Shown here: piece after piece, positions 1 through 5,514 of the stretch | How positions within the stretch are numbered: the stretch's first letter is position 1 | Layout of the letters: each line of letters opens with the position of its first letter | Source: JBIOYL01 sp044870185 | GTDB lineage: Bacteria > Actinomycetota > CALGFH01 | DNA: 5,556 nucleotides | Assembly (NCBI GenBank): GCA_044870185.1 | Contig: JBIOYL010000035.1 | Location: forward strand, 1 to 5,556 | Reading direction: 5' to 3' | Program-made: the position numbers and the translations under genes | Notes under the pieces: model-generated | Told to the model about the DNA's origin: nothing | The model's database searches: none | The model's input: the letters and a program-made list of their open reading frames with translations, nothing else

Positions 1-1
1 T

Positions 2-169
2 GCCCGGGCCAAGGCGGCCGAGATCTACGCGACCACCAGGCGGATCTTCGCGCTCGCCACCGACGAGGGGGTCCCGCCGGCGGTGGCCGCCGACCGGCTG
101 GCCGAGCAGCGCATGCGCGAGGCCCGCCCGGCGCGCCCACGCGGCGTGTTCCGGCGCACGACCGCCTAG
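2..169 (+). CDS. Glu/Leu/Phe/Val-type amino acid dehydrogenase, C-terminal tail (partial)
   Basis: The frame starting at base 2 is open to a TAG at 167-169 and gives 55 residues, so only the C-terminus is in the window. The segment IYATTRRIFALATDEGVPP followed by AADRLAEQRM matches the end of leucine/valine dehydrogenases of the Glu/Leu/Phe/Val dehydrogenase superfamily. There, an IY..T..I..A....P....AADRLAE.R pattern closes the NAD-binding domain. These cytosolic enzymes reversibly deaminate branched-chain amino acids to 2-oxo acids using NAD. The catalytic lysine and the Rossmann core lie outside the window, so substrate preference (Leu, Val or Phe) cannot be read. The family tail is recognised from memory of its consensus. 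The gene converges on the minus-strand decarboxylase, and the two coding regions overlap by 4 bases. Confidence 0.82.
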   Translation, partial: ARAKAAEIYATTRRIFALATDEGVPPAVAADRLAEQRMREARPARPRGVFRRTTA

Positions 170-1545
170 CCGGGCCGCCCGGCCGCCCGGGCCAGGCGCG
201 CCACCTTGGCGTGCAGGGCGTCGACGTGGCGCTCGTGCTCGGGCTTCATCAGCACGCTGCGCAGGATGCGTGGGAAGGCCAGGTCCGGGGCCAACCCGAA
301 GCGCTCGGCGAGCCGCCCGCCCGGCACCCGCAGGGTCGACAGGAACACCGGGTCGTCGGGGTCGCGCATGGCAGCATGCAGCACGGCGGCCGAGGCGGCG
401 TCGACGGCGGCGCAGGAGGGCCGGTCCGGGACCGGCGCATAGGTGAGGATGTCCAGCTCCGGCTCGACGTACAGCTCGAGCTCCTCGGACGCCCGGATGC
501 GGGTGGCCCAGGCCCGCGCCGCCCGGATCCCCGCCGCCAGCACCGGCCCGAGGCCCTCGTCGACCCGCAGCGGCAGCGCCCGCAGGGTCAGCCACAGCGC
601 CCCCGCCGCCGCCCCGGCCCGCGAGCACTCCAGGCTGATCTCCCCGAGGTGCAGCTCGTCGGAGGTGAAGTAGGTATAGGGGGAGTCGTGGGCGTACAGC
701 CGGCCGATGGCCGGGTCGCGGAACAGCACGGCGCCGCAGCCGTAGGGCTGCAGGCCGTGCTTGTGGGGGTCGACCACGACCGAGTCGCAGCCGGCGATGG
801 CTTGTAGCCGCGCTGCCGGGACCAGCGGCGAGCCGGCCCAGGCGAGCAGCGCGAAGAAGCCGCCGTAGGCCGCGTCGACGTGCAGGCGGCAGCCGTAGCG
901 GGCACGCAGGGCCAGGGCCTGGTCGATCGGGTCGACCGCGCCGAGCCCGGTCGTGCCCGCGGTGAGCACGACGGTCCCCACCCGCCCGCCGGCCAGGACC
1001 CGTTCGAGCGCGCCGAGATCCATGCGCCCGGCGGCGTCGGCCGGCACCTCCACCGTCTCCACGCCGAGCACGCCGCACATGCGCCGGTGGGTGTAGTGGG
1101 CGTCGGCGCTGTAGGCGATCGCCCTGCCCGGGTGGAGCTCGCGGGCGACCCACAGCGCCTCCAGGTTGGCGATGGTGCCGCTGGAGGTCAGGTGGCCGAG
1201 CGTGTCGGACGGCAGCCCGAACATGGCCGCGAGCTCACCTACGACCTGCTTCTCCATCGCCGCGGTGGCCGGGCCACCGTCCAGGGCGTGGTTGTTCGGG
1301 TTGATCAGCATGGCGGCCAGGTACCCGGCGACCGCGACCGGATGGGGCGGCTTGAGCATCTGGCCGGCGTAGCGCGGGTGGAAGAACGGGTAGTTGTCGT
1401 CGAGCCGGCGCAGGTACTCGTCCCAGGCCGCCGCGAGCCGGTCGTCGGGCACCTCGAGGGCCGGATGGGTGGGCAGGGGCCCCCACCGGCGCTGCCAGTG
1501 CGCGCCGAAGCGGAGCGCCGCGCCGACCAGCGCCTCGAGGTCCAC
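166..1545 (-). CDS. PLP-dependent group II amino acid decarboxylase family protein
   Basis: This 459-residue protein has the usual length for a pyridoxal-phosphate decarboxylase of the glutamate/tyrosine/diaminobutyrate decarboxylase family (fold type I, cytosolic). Visible landmarks are NPNNHALDGGPA near residues 82-93, SSGTIANLEAL at 121-131 (phosphate-binding turn), His150 in SADAHYTHRR (expected to stack on the PLP ring), TAGTTGLGAVDP at 195-206, Asp224 in HVDAAYGG (expected to pair with the pyridine nitrogen) and Lys262 in VDPHKHG, the Schiff-base lysine. SLECSRAGAAAGALW follows. All catalytic landmarks are present, so it should be active, but the substrate cannot be read; aromatic amino acids, glutamate or a diamino acid are possible. 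The frame stays open far upstream, but that part runs over the reductase gene in another frame. Homology starts near residue 2, so I chose the GTG at 1545, which has only a weak AGGG ribosome site. It lies 35 bases after the reductase stop, probably in the same operon. Confidence 0.88.
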   Translation of the reverse strand: MDLEALVGAALRFGAHWQRRWGPLPTHPALEVPDDRLAAAWDEYLRRLDDNYPFFHPRYAGQMLKPPHPVAVAGYLAAMLINPNNHALDGGPATAAMEKQVVGELAAMFGLPSDTLGHLTSSGTIANLEALWVARELHPGRAIAYSADAHYTHRRMCGVLGVETVEVPADAAGRMDLGALERVLAGGRVGTVVLTAGTTGLGAVDPIDQALALRARYGCRLHVDAAYGGFFALLAWAGSPLVPAARLQAIAGCDSVVVDPHKHGLQPYGCGAVLFRDPAIGRLYAHDSPYTYFTSDELHLGEISLECSRAGAAAGALWLTLRALPLRVDEGLGPVLAAGIRAARAWATRIRASEELELYVEPELDILTYAPVPDRPSCAAVDAASAAVLHAAMRDPDDPVFLSTLRVPGGRLAERFGLAPDLAFPRILRSVLMKPEHERHVDALHAKVARLARAAGRPG

Positions 1546-1580
1546 GTGGCCCTGCGAGCGCCCGTCACCGCTCTGGCCGC

Positions 1581-2237
1581 TCAGGACCCCGCCACCACCT
1601 TGATGTTGAAGTGGCCTGTGCCGATCGCCCCCCACAGGCGCAGCCACAGCGCAAGGTACATCTCGGTGCCGCGGGCGCTGGCGATGTCGCCGAGGTCCAC
1701 GATGTCGGTCTGCGGCCAGCCGAAGCTGGCCAGCAGCTGCTTGACCTGGCGCTTGGCGTCGGCGTCGTTGCCGCCGACGAAGACCGTGTGCGATCCGGGC
1801 ACGAGGCTCGGGTCGACCATGATGTCGGCGTTCATGGTGTTGAGCGCCTCGACCACCCGGGCCCGGGGGAAGGCCCGCTGGAGCTGCTCGCCGAGGCTGT
1901 CGGTGTTGCTCACGGCCAGCGCGGGCGGCATCCCGGAGGCGGGGTCGATGGGGTTGGCGATGTCGATCAGGACCTTGCCGGCCAGGTTGTCCTCGCCGGC
2001 CGCCCCGAGCGCCTGCAGGGAGGCGACCCCGGCGGTCGCGTTGACGACGATCTCGCCGAATGCGGCCGCGTCGGAGAACGACCCTTGGTGCGCGGACGAT
2101 CCGGCCGCGGCCGCCCATGCCGTGGCCTTCTGATTGCCCGCCTGCCTCGATCCCATCGTCACCTCGTGGCCGAGGCGCACGAGCTTCGTGGCGATGGCGT
2201 GGCCCACCATGCCGGTCCCCAGCACTCCGAACCGCAT
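1581..2237 (-). CDS. NADPH-dependent F420-reductase-family oxidoreductase (Rossmann protein)
   Basis: This 218-residue cytosolic protein opens directly with a Rossmann fold, MRFGVLGTGMVGHAIA (Gly7, Gly9, Gly12). The second strand ends in TMGSRQ, where Ser30/Arg31 are the usual NADPH 2'-phosphate contacts of the F420-dependent NADP reductase (Fno-like) family. Further family signals are VVNATAG at 64-70, DIANPID at 92-98, VVEALNTMNADIM at 128-140, FVGGNDADAK at 153-162 and a C-terminal LWLRLWGAIGTGHFNIKVV. Length and layout fit small actinobacterial NADP oxidoreductases of this group. Whether it uses F420, another flavin or a metabolite as hydride partner cannot be read from the sequence. The ATG at 2237 is supported by GGAGG five bases upstream and by the fold starting at residue 2. 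It is the first gene of a likely two-gene operon with the decarboxylase, and divergent from a TetR gene with an operator-like repeat inside its promoter. Confidence 0.87.
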   Translation of the reverse strand: MRFGVLGTGMVGHAIATKLVRLGHEVTMGSRQAGNQKATAWAAAAGSSAHQGSFSDAAAFGEIVVNATAGVASLQALGAAGEDNLAGKVLIDIANPIDPASGMPPALAVSNTDSLGEQLQRAFPRARVVEALNTMNADIMVDPSLVPGSHTVFVGGNDADAKRQVKQLLASFGWPQTDIVDLGDIASARGTEMYLALWLRLWGAIGTGHFNIKVVAGS

Positions 2238-2242
2238 GAACG

Positions 2243-2247
2243 CCTCC
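2243..2247 (-). promoter_or_regulatory. Shine-Dalgarno of the reductase gene
   Basis: GGAGG on the minus strand ends five bases before the ATG at 2237. It fixes that start over the upstream in-frame alternatives. Confidence 0.75.
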
Positions 2248-2270
2248 AGATGGAGAGAGCCCCGTCCCGC

Positions 2271-2300
2271 TTCGGGAGCATACAGAGAGGTCTGTATCAT
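2271..2300 (+). promoter_or_regulatory. Possible promoter of the tetR gene
   Basis: TATCAT at 2295-2300 matches the -10 consensus in 5 of 6 positions. Only a poor -35 (TTCGGG, 2271-2276) lies 18 bases upstream, which is common in actinobacteria. Its first three bases are the end of the palindrome, so a repressor bound there would also shut this promoter. The leader to the ATG at 2354 would be about 45 bases. Confidence 0.4.
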
Positions 2301-2305
2301 GGCAA
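2277..2305 (-). promoter_or_regulatory. Probable promoter of the reductase-decarboxylase operon
   Basis: Reading the minus strand, a -35 box TTGCCA (2305-2300, 5 of 6 to TTGACA) is followed after exactly 17 bases by a -10 box TATGCT (2282-2277, 4 of 6 to TATAAT). Transcription would start near 2270, leaving a leader of about 33 bases that contains the GGAGG site. The spacer is almost filled by the inverted repeat at 2280-2297, so a bound repressor would block polymerase. The boxes are seen; promoter activity is inferred. Confidence 0.6.
2280..2297. promoter_or_regulatory. Palindromic operator, probably for the adjacent TetR regulator
   Basis: This is a perfect inverted repeat, ATACAGA-GAGG-TCTGTAT, with 7-base arms around a 4-base centre. 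It is notably AT-rich for this GC-rich DNA. It lies in the divergent region between the reductase and the tetR gene, between the -35 and -10 boxes of the minus-strand promoter, and it overlaps the probable plus-strand -10 box. TetR dimers typically bind palindromes of this size beside their own gene, so autoregulation plus control of the reductase operon is the natural inference. Binding by this protein is not shown by sequence alone. Confidence 0.7.
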
Positions 2306-2340
2306 CGAGAGACGGCGGACGCGGACACAGACGGCGGACC

Positions 2341-2345
2341 AGGAG
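2341..2345 (+). promoter_or_regulatory. Shine-Dalgarno of the tetR gene
   Basis: AGGAG lies eight bases before the ATG at 2354 and supports that start. Confidence 0.65.
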
Positions 2346-2353
2346 CGAAAGCC

Positions 2354-2923
2354 ATGGGCCAGACCGCATCGACTGCGCGGGAGCGGATCCTCGCCACCGC
2401 CGAGCGGCTGTTCTACCGCGACGGCTTCCGAGCCGTCGGCGTGGACACCATCATCGCGCAGTCGGGCGTGGCGAAGATGACCCTGTACCGGCACTTCCCC
2501 TCCAAAGACGACCTGATCGCGGCCTACCTCGAGCGCTCGAACGAGCGGTTCTGGGCGTGGTTCGACCCCCTCGTGGCGGGCCGCGAGGATCCCCGCGAGG
2601 CGCTGGAGGCGGTCTTCGACGGCGTGGCCGAGCTGGCCGTGAGCCCGCACTGCCTGGGCTGCACGTTCGTCGGCGCGGCGGCGGAGTTCCCGGAGCCCGA
2701 CCACCCCGGCCACCGCGTGGCCACCGCGCACAAGCGGGCGCTGCTCGCGCGCCTGCACGCGCTGGCACGGGCCGCCGGCGCCCGCAACCCGCGGGCGCTG
2801 GCGGAGGAGCTGCTCCTGCTCATGGACGGGGCGTGGAGCGCCGCCCGCGTGTTCGGCCCCGCCAACCACGCCGGGCAGGCGGCCCAGGCAGCCCGGGCGC
2901 TGATCGCGGCCCAGGTAGGCTAG
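2354..2923 (+). CDS. TetR/AcrR-family transcriptional repressor
   Basis: This 189-residue protein has the usual TetR length and layout. The N-terminal DNA-binding domain covers residues 8-55, from ARERILATAERLFYRDGF into a helix-turn-helix with VDTIIAQSGVAKMTLYRHF (30-48) and then SKDDLI. The rest is a helical ligand-binding and dimerisation domain. It contains a CLGCTFVGAAAEFPEP motif (100-115) followed by HPGHRVATAHK, and ends in the LLLLMDGAWSAARVF helix typical of one TetR subgroup. Cys100 and Cys103 form a CxxC pair that could sense oxidants or electrophiles, but this is speculation; the effector is unknown. The gene is divergent from the reductase-decarboxylase operon and shares a 116-base regulatory region with it, with a palindrome between the two starts. 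Its likely role is local repression of that operon and of itself. It ends in tandem stops (TAG then TGA). The downstream membrane protein gene begins 68 bases on. Confidence 0.93.
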   Translation: MGQTASTARERILATAERLFYRDGFRAVGVDTIIAQSGVAKMTLYRHFPSKDDLIAAYLERSNERFWAWFDPLVAGREDPREALEAVFDGVAELAVSPHCLGCTFVGAAAEFPEPDHPGHRVATAHKRALLARLHALARAAGARNPRALAEELLLLMDGAWSAARVFGPANHAGQAAQAARALIAAQVG

Positions 2924-2971
2924 TGACACGTGCGCGATGCGCGACGCCGGCTGGCGGCTTGCGGGTAGGCT
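2914..2971 (+). repeat. Pair of 8-base direct repeats around the tetR stop
   Basis: GGTAGGCT occurs at 2914-2921, overlapping the tetR stop, and again at 2964-2971, 50 bases apart. The second copy contains TAGGCT, an actinobacterial-style -10 (TAnnnT), placed 20 bases before the GTG of the membrane protein gene. It could give a nearly leaderless transcript, but no -35 is visible. The repeat may be chance. The 68-base gap itself holds no terminator with a T-run. Confidence 0.25.
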
Positions 2972-2991
2972 GAGGACGAAAGCGAGGGCGC

Positions 2992-4164
2992 GTGGGTCAG
3001 GCGGTCCGGTGGGTCGGGTTCACGCTCGGGGTCCTGGTGGCCGCGGGCACATTCAGCAGCGTGGTCAACGCGATCGTGGTCCCCAAGGGCGTCTCGTCGC
3101 CGATCAACTACGTGGTCTGGCGTGCGACCAGAGCGCCGTTCTACGCCGTGGCGCGGCGGCTGGACTCCTATCAGGCGCAGGACCGGCTGCTCGGCGTGCT
3201 CGGCCCGGTGTCGCTGCTGGTCCTGCTCGGCGCCTGGCTGGTGCTGTTCCTGTTCGCCTACGCACTGATGTTCTGGCCGCTGGCCGGGGAGAGCTTCGGG
3301 GGCGACCTGCGCCTGGCCGGCTCGTCGCTGTTCACGCTGGGGCTGGCCTCCTCCCCGTGGGGCGCGCCGACCGCGCTCACGTTCCTGGCGGCGGCCACGG
3401 GGCTGGTGGTGGTCGCGCTCGAGATCGGCTACCTGCCCACCATCTACGGTGCCTACAACCGGCGCGAGACGCTGGTCAACATGCTGGAGGGCCGGGCCGG
3501 CGAGCCGGCCTGGGGTCCCGAGCTGCTCGCCCGCGAGCAGCTCATCGGCGGCCTGGACAGCCTCGAGCCGTTCTTCGCCGACTGGGAGCGCTGGGCGGCC
3601 GACATCACCGAGACCCACGTCAACTTTCCGTGGCTGATGACCTTCCGCTCCCCATACCTGAAGCGCTCATGGGTCATCAGCCTGCTCGCGGTGATGGACG
3701 CGGGGGCCATGTTCCTGGCGCTGGCGCCGTCGCGGGCGCCGGCGGCCGCCCGCCACTGCCTGCGCACCGGCTTCCTCGGGCTGCGGGCGCTGGCCGGCGT
3801 CTTCCACATCCCGGTCGTCGACGACCCCCACCCCGACGACCCGATCCAGCTCACCTACGAGGAGTTCGCCGAGGCGGTCCAGCGGCTGGAGCAGGCCGGC
3901 TTCCCGTTGGAGCGTCCGCCCGAGCAGGCCTGGCGCCACTTCAAGGGCTGGCGGGTGAACTACGAGGCGGTCGCCTACCGGCTCGCGGACAAGCTGGCGG
4001 CCGTGCCCGCCCCCTGGTCGGGGGAGCGCCAGCACCTGGGGGCGGGCACCACGCTGGAGCCGGTGCGCCCGCCGCACCGCAGCCCGGAGGACCCCGAGGG
4101 CGCCCGGGCGAGGATCGGGCGGCTGATGCGCCCCTCGGTCCGCGGTCGCAGCGGGTCGCGCTGA
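2992..4164 (+). CDS. Ion-channel-like integral membrane protein of unknown function
   Basis: This 390-residue protein is not one I can name. Hydrophobic segments lie at about 7-30, 66-97 and 125-150, with a weaker one at 224-246. Between the second and third is a re-entrant-looking stretch, AGSSLFTLGLASSPWG (109-124). Helix, pore loop with TLG, then helix recalls the two-helix pore module of potassium-channel-like proteins. The TVGYGD filter is not conserved (TLGLAS), so potassium selectivity is unlikely or lost. Conserved-looking soluble parts follow: PTIYGAYNRRETLVNMLEG (149-167), an acidic and aromatic helical region near 180-220 and a hydrophilic C-terminal domain with PDDPIQLTYEEF (281-292). 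The tail after 340 is rich in Pro, Arg and Gly. The GTG at 2992 is chosen because the first membrane helix begins within ten residues and GAGGG lies three bases upstream, a short spacing. It follows tetR on the same strand. A non-channel sensor or transporter accessory protein is also possible. Confidence 0.8.
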   Translation: MGQAVRWVGFTLGVLVAAGTFSSVVNAIVVPKGVSSPINYVVWRATRAPFYAVARRLDSYQAQDRLLGVLGPVSLLVLLGAWLVLFLFAYALMFWPLAGESFGGDLRLAGSSLFTLGLASSPWGAPTALTFLAAATGLVVVALEIGYLPTIYGAYNRRETLVNMLEGRAGEPAWGPELLAREQLIGGLDSLEPFFADWERWAADITETHVNFPWLMTFRSPYLKRSWVISLLAVMDAGAMFLALAPSRAPAAARHCLRTGFLGLRALAGVFHIPVVDDPHPDDPIQLTYEEFAEAVQRLEQAGFPLERPPEQAWRHFKGWRVNYEAVAYRLADKLAAVPAPWSGERQHLGAGTTLEPVRPPHRSPEDPEGARARIGRLMRPSVRGRSGSR

Positions 4165-4240
4165 CACCGGGATGGACGAGCGCACATCCCACCGCATCCG
4201 CAACGGCCGGCGTCGAGCGGTCTCGCCCGCCGGGAGCGGC

Positions 4241-4584
4241 ATGCCCGACCCGGCCGCCGTCGGGGGCGGCGCCGCGCGGCCGCACGGCACCGTCCTGATC
4301 GCAACCAAGCTCCACCCCCCGCCGCCGCGTCCGGAACTGGTGACCCGCTCCCCCCTGGTCGAGCTGCTCCGGGCCAACGGGGACGCCAAGGTCACCCTCG
4401 TCGGGGCGCCTGCCGGCTGGGGGAAGACGACGCTGCTGGGCGAATGGTGCGCCGCACCCGAGGAGCCGCGCCCGTTCGCGTGGCTGGCGCTGGATGCGGG
4501 CGACAACGACCCGGTCCGCTTCTGGGCCTACCTGGTCGAGGCGCTGCGCACGGTCGACGCGGGGATCGGCGCCCACCTCCTGGC
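4241..4584 (+). CDS. MalT-like LuxR-family regulator, N-terminal NTPase fragment (truncated)
   Basis: About 115 residues of a large STAND-class transcriptional activator (family members are usually 850-950 residues with a C-terminal LuxR helix-turn-helix). TVLIATKLHPPPPRPELVTR leads into a Walker A loop, GAPAGWGKTTLL (55-66, Lys62). After it comes WLALDAGDNDPVRFWAYLV (81-99), a hallmark of the MalT ATPase domain. Homology stops at HLLA, where the sequence enters the EcoRI hexamer and nuoF. The frame then runs formally to a stop at 4948, but those residues are an out-of-frame reading of nuoF. An in-frame ATG at 4172, seven bases after the previous stop, would add 23 Arg-rich residues. I prefer the ATG at 4241 because GGGAG lies four bases upstream, and family homology starts shortly after. 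The sensor repeats and DNA-binding domain are absent, so this piece cannot work as a regulator. Confidence 0.82.
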
Positions 4585-4590
4585 GAATTC
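4582..4590. other. Chimeric junction at an EcoRI site
   Basis: GGCGAATTC is where two unrelated genes meet. Up to HLLA the MalT-like frame is intact. From GEFIRER the nuoF frame is intact and offset from it. The codons just before (4579-4581, CCT, Pro) no longer fit the Arg expected in the NuoF IRGEF motif, which places the break within a few bases of the GAATTC. It is the only GAATTC I find in the window. Confidence 0.8.
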
Positions 4591-5505
4591 ATCCGTGAGC
4601 GCGAGCGTCTGCAGGCGGCCGTCGATCAGGCGCGCGAGGCGGGTCTCATCGGAGCGAACAACAAGAACGGCTGGGACTTCGACATCGTCGTCCACCACGG
4701 CGCCGGCGCCTACATCTGCGGCGAGGAGACGGCGCTACTGGAGTCGCTCGAAGGCAAGAAGGGACTGCCGCGCCTCAAGCCGCCGTTCCCGGCGGCGATG
4801 GGCGTGTATGGTTGCCCGACGACGGTCAACAACGTCGAGTCGATCGCCGTGGCGCCGACGATCCTCAGGCGTGGCGCCGCCTGGTTCTCGTCGATCGGGA
4901 AGCCCAACAACGTCGGCACCAAGCTCTTCTGCATCTCGGGTCACGTGAACAAGCCGTGCACGGTCGAGGAGGCGATGGGGATCACGCTCCGCGAGCTGAT
5001 CGACACCCACGCCGGCGGGGTCCGGGGCGGTTGGGACAACCTCTACGCGGTGATCCCCGGCGGCGCATCGGTGCGCTGCCTGCCGGCCTCGCTCTGCGAC
5101 GATCTTGTCATGGATTTCGACACGCTCGCCAAGCTGCGATCTGGGCTGGGGACGGCGGCTGTCATCGTGATGGACAAGTCGACCGACATCGTGCGCGCCA
5201 TCTCGCGCCTGTCGTACTTCTACAAGCACGAGAGCTGCGGCCAGTGCACGCCGTGCCGCGAGGGGACGGGCTGGATGTGGCGCGTGCTGGAGCGCATGGC
5301 CGAGGGCCGCGCCGAGAAGCGCGAGATCGACGAGCTGTTGGAGGTCACCACCCAGATCGAGGGTCATACCATCTGTGCGCTGGGCGATGCGGCGGCGTGG
5401 CCGGTGCAGGGCCTGATCCGGCATTTCCGGCATGAGATCGAGCGGCGCATCGACGAGTATGCGGCCAACCCGCATCCTGATCCGGTACGCGTGGCCGCGG
5501 AGTAG
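4585..5505 (+). CDS. nuoF: NADH-quinone oxidoreductase subunit F (NuoF), 5'-truncated
   Basis: These are 306 residues of the complex I flavoprotein subunit, which oxidises NADH through FMN and passes electrons to the N3 4Fe-4S cluster on the cytoplasmic arm. Counting from Glu1 of GEFIRERE, I see HHGAGAYICGEETALLESLEG (38-57, nucleotide-site loop), LKPPFPAAMGVYGCPTTVNNVES (65-86), IPGGASV at 157-163 and MDFDTL at 176-181. Cluster ligands Cys218, Cys221 and Cys224 are in ESCGQCTPCREG, with Cys264 in HTICALGD. The wording is closest to alphaproteobacterial NuoF as I know it. Full-length proteins are about 420-445 residues, so about 125-135 N-terminal residues are missing, including the first FMN-binding GRGGAGFP segment. 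The fragment has no start codon of its own. A long open frame from 4444 runs through it, but the part before 4582 reads the MalT-like gene out of frame. A/T-ending codons are more frequent here than in the left piece. Confidence 0.95.
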   Translation, partial: EFIRERERLQAAVDQAREAGLIGANNKNGWDFDIVVHHGAGAYICGEETALLESLEGKKGLPRLKPPFPAAMGVYGCPTTVNNVESIAVAPTILRRGAAWFSSIGKPNNVGTKLFCISGHVNKPCTVEEAMGITLRELIDTHAGGVRGGWDNLYAVIPGGASVRCLPASLCDDLVMDFDTLAKLRSGLGTAAVIVMDKSTDIVRAISRLSYFYKHESCGQCTPCREGTGWMWRVLERMAEGRAEKREIDELLEVTTQIEGHTICALGDAAAWPVQGLIRHFRHEIERRIDEYAANPHPDPVRVAAE

Positions 5506-5510
5506 GAGGG
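5505..5510 (+). promoter_or_regulatory. Shine-Dalgarno of the gene after nuoF
   Basis: GGAGGG starts on the last base of the nuoF stop and lies four bases before the ATG at 5515. This indicates tight operon spacing and probable translational coupling. Confidence 0.7.
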
Positions 5511-5514
5511 GCTG

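Noticed and set aside
880..2133. 417-codon open frame on the plus strand opposite the decarboxylase and reductase
   Set aside because: It is antisense to two well-supported genes. Its composition is the Arg/Gly/Ala/His-rich kind produced by GC-rich shadow frames, with no recognisable motif.
1546..2397. N-terminal 284-residue extension of the decarboxylase frame on the minus strand
   Set aside because: It is Arg/Gly/Pro-rich low-complexity reading of the reductase gene in another frame and shows no domain. The reductase frame has clear Rossmann homology and a good ribosome site.
2931..2965. Possible hairpin or terminator between tetR and the membrane protein gene
   Set aside because: There are short GC-rich self-complementary bits (GCGC and GCCGGC) but no stable longer stem and no T-run, which is expected background at this base composition.
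2937..4298. 453-codon plus-strand frame overlapping the membrane protein gene
   Set aside because: Its translation is Gly/Arg/Ala/Pro-rich with no hydrophobic segments or motifs, while the overlapping frame from 2992 gives coherent membrane helices.
3667..4576. Long minus-strand open frames opposite the membrane protein and MalT-like genes
   Set aside because: They are GC-rich antisense shadows with low-complexity translations and no ribosome site or homology that I recognise.
4444..4584. Possible novel N-terminus fused to NuoF (open frame starting at ATG 4444)
   Set aside because: The 46 residues before GEF are an out-of-frame reading of the MalT-like ATPase domain. The frame is open only because of high GC, and the join is the EcoRI junction.
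4591..4948. Ser/Arg-rich C-terminus following the MalT-like fragment up to the stop at 4948
   Set aside because: It is an out-of-frame reading of nuoF, not a real domain or a short natural regulator.
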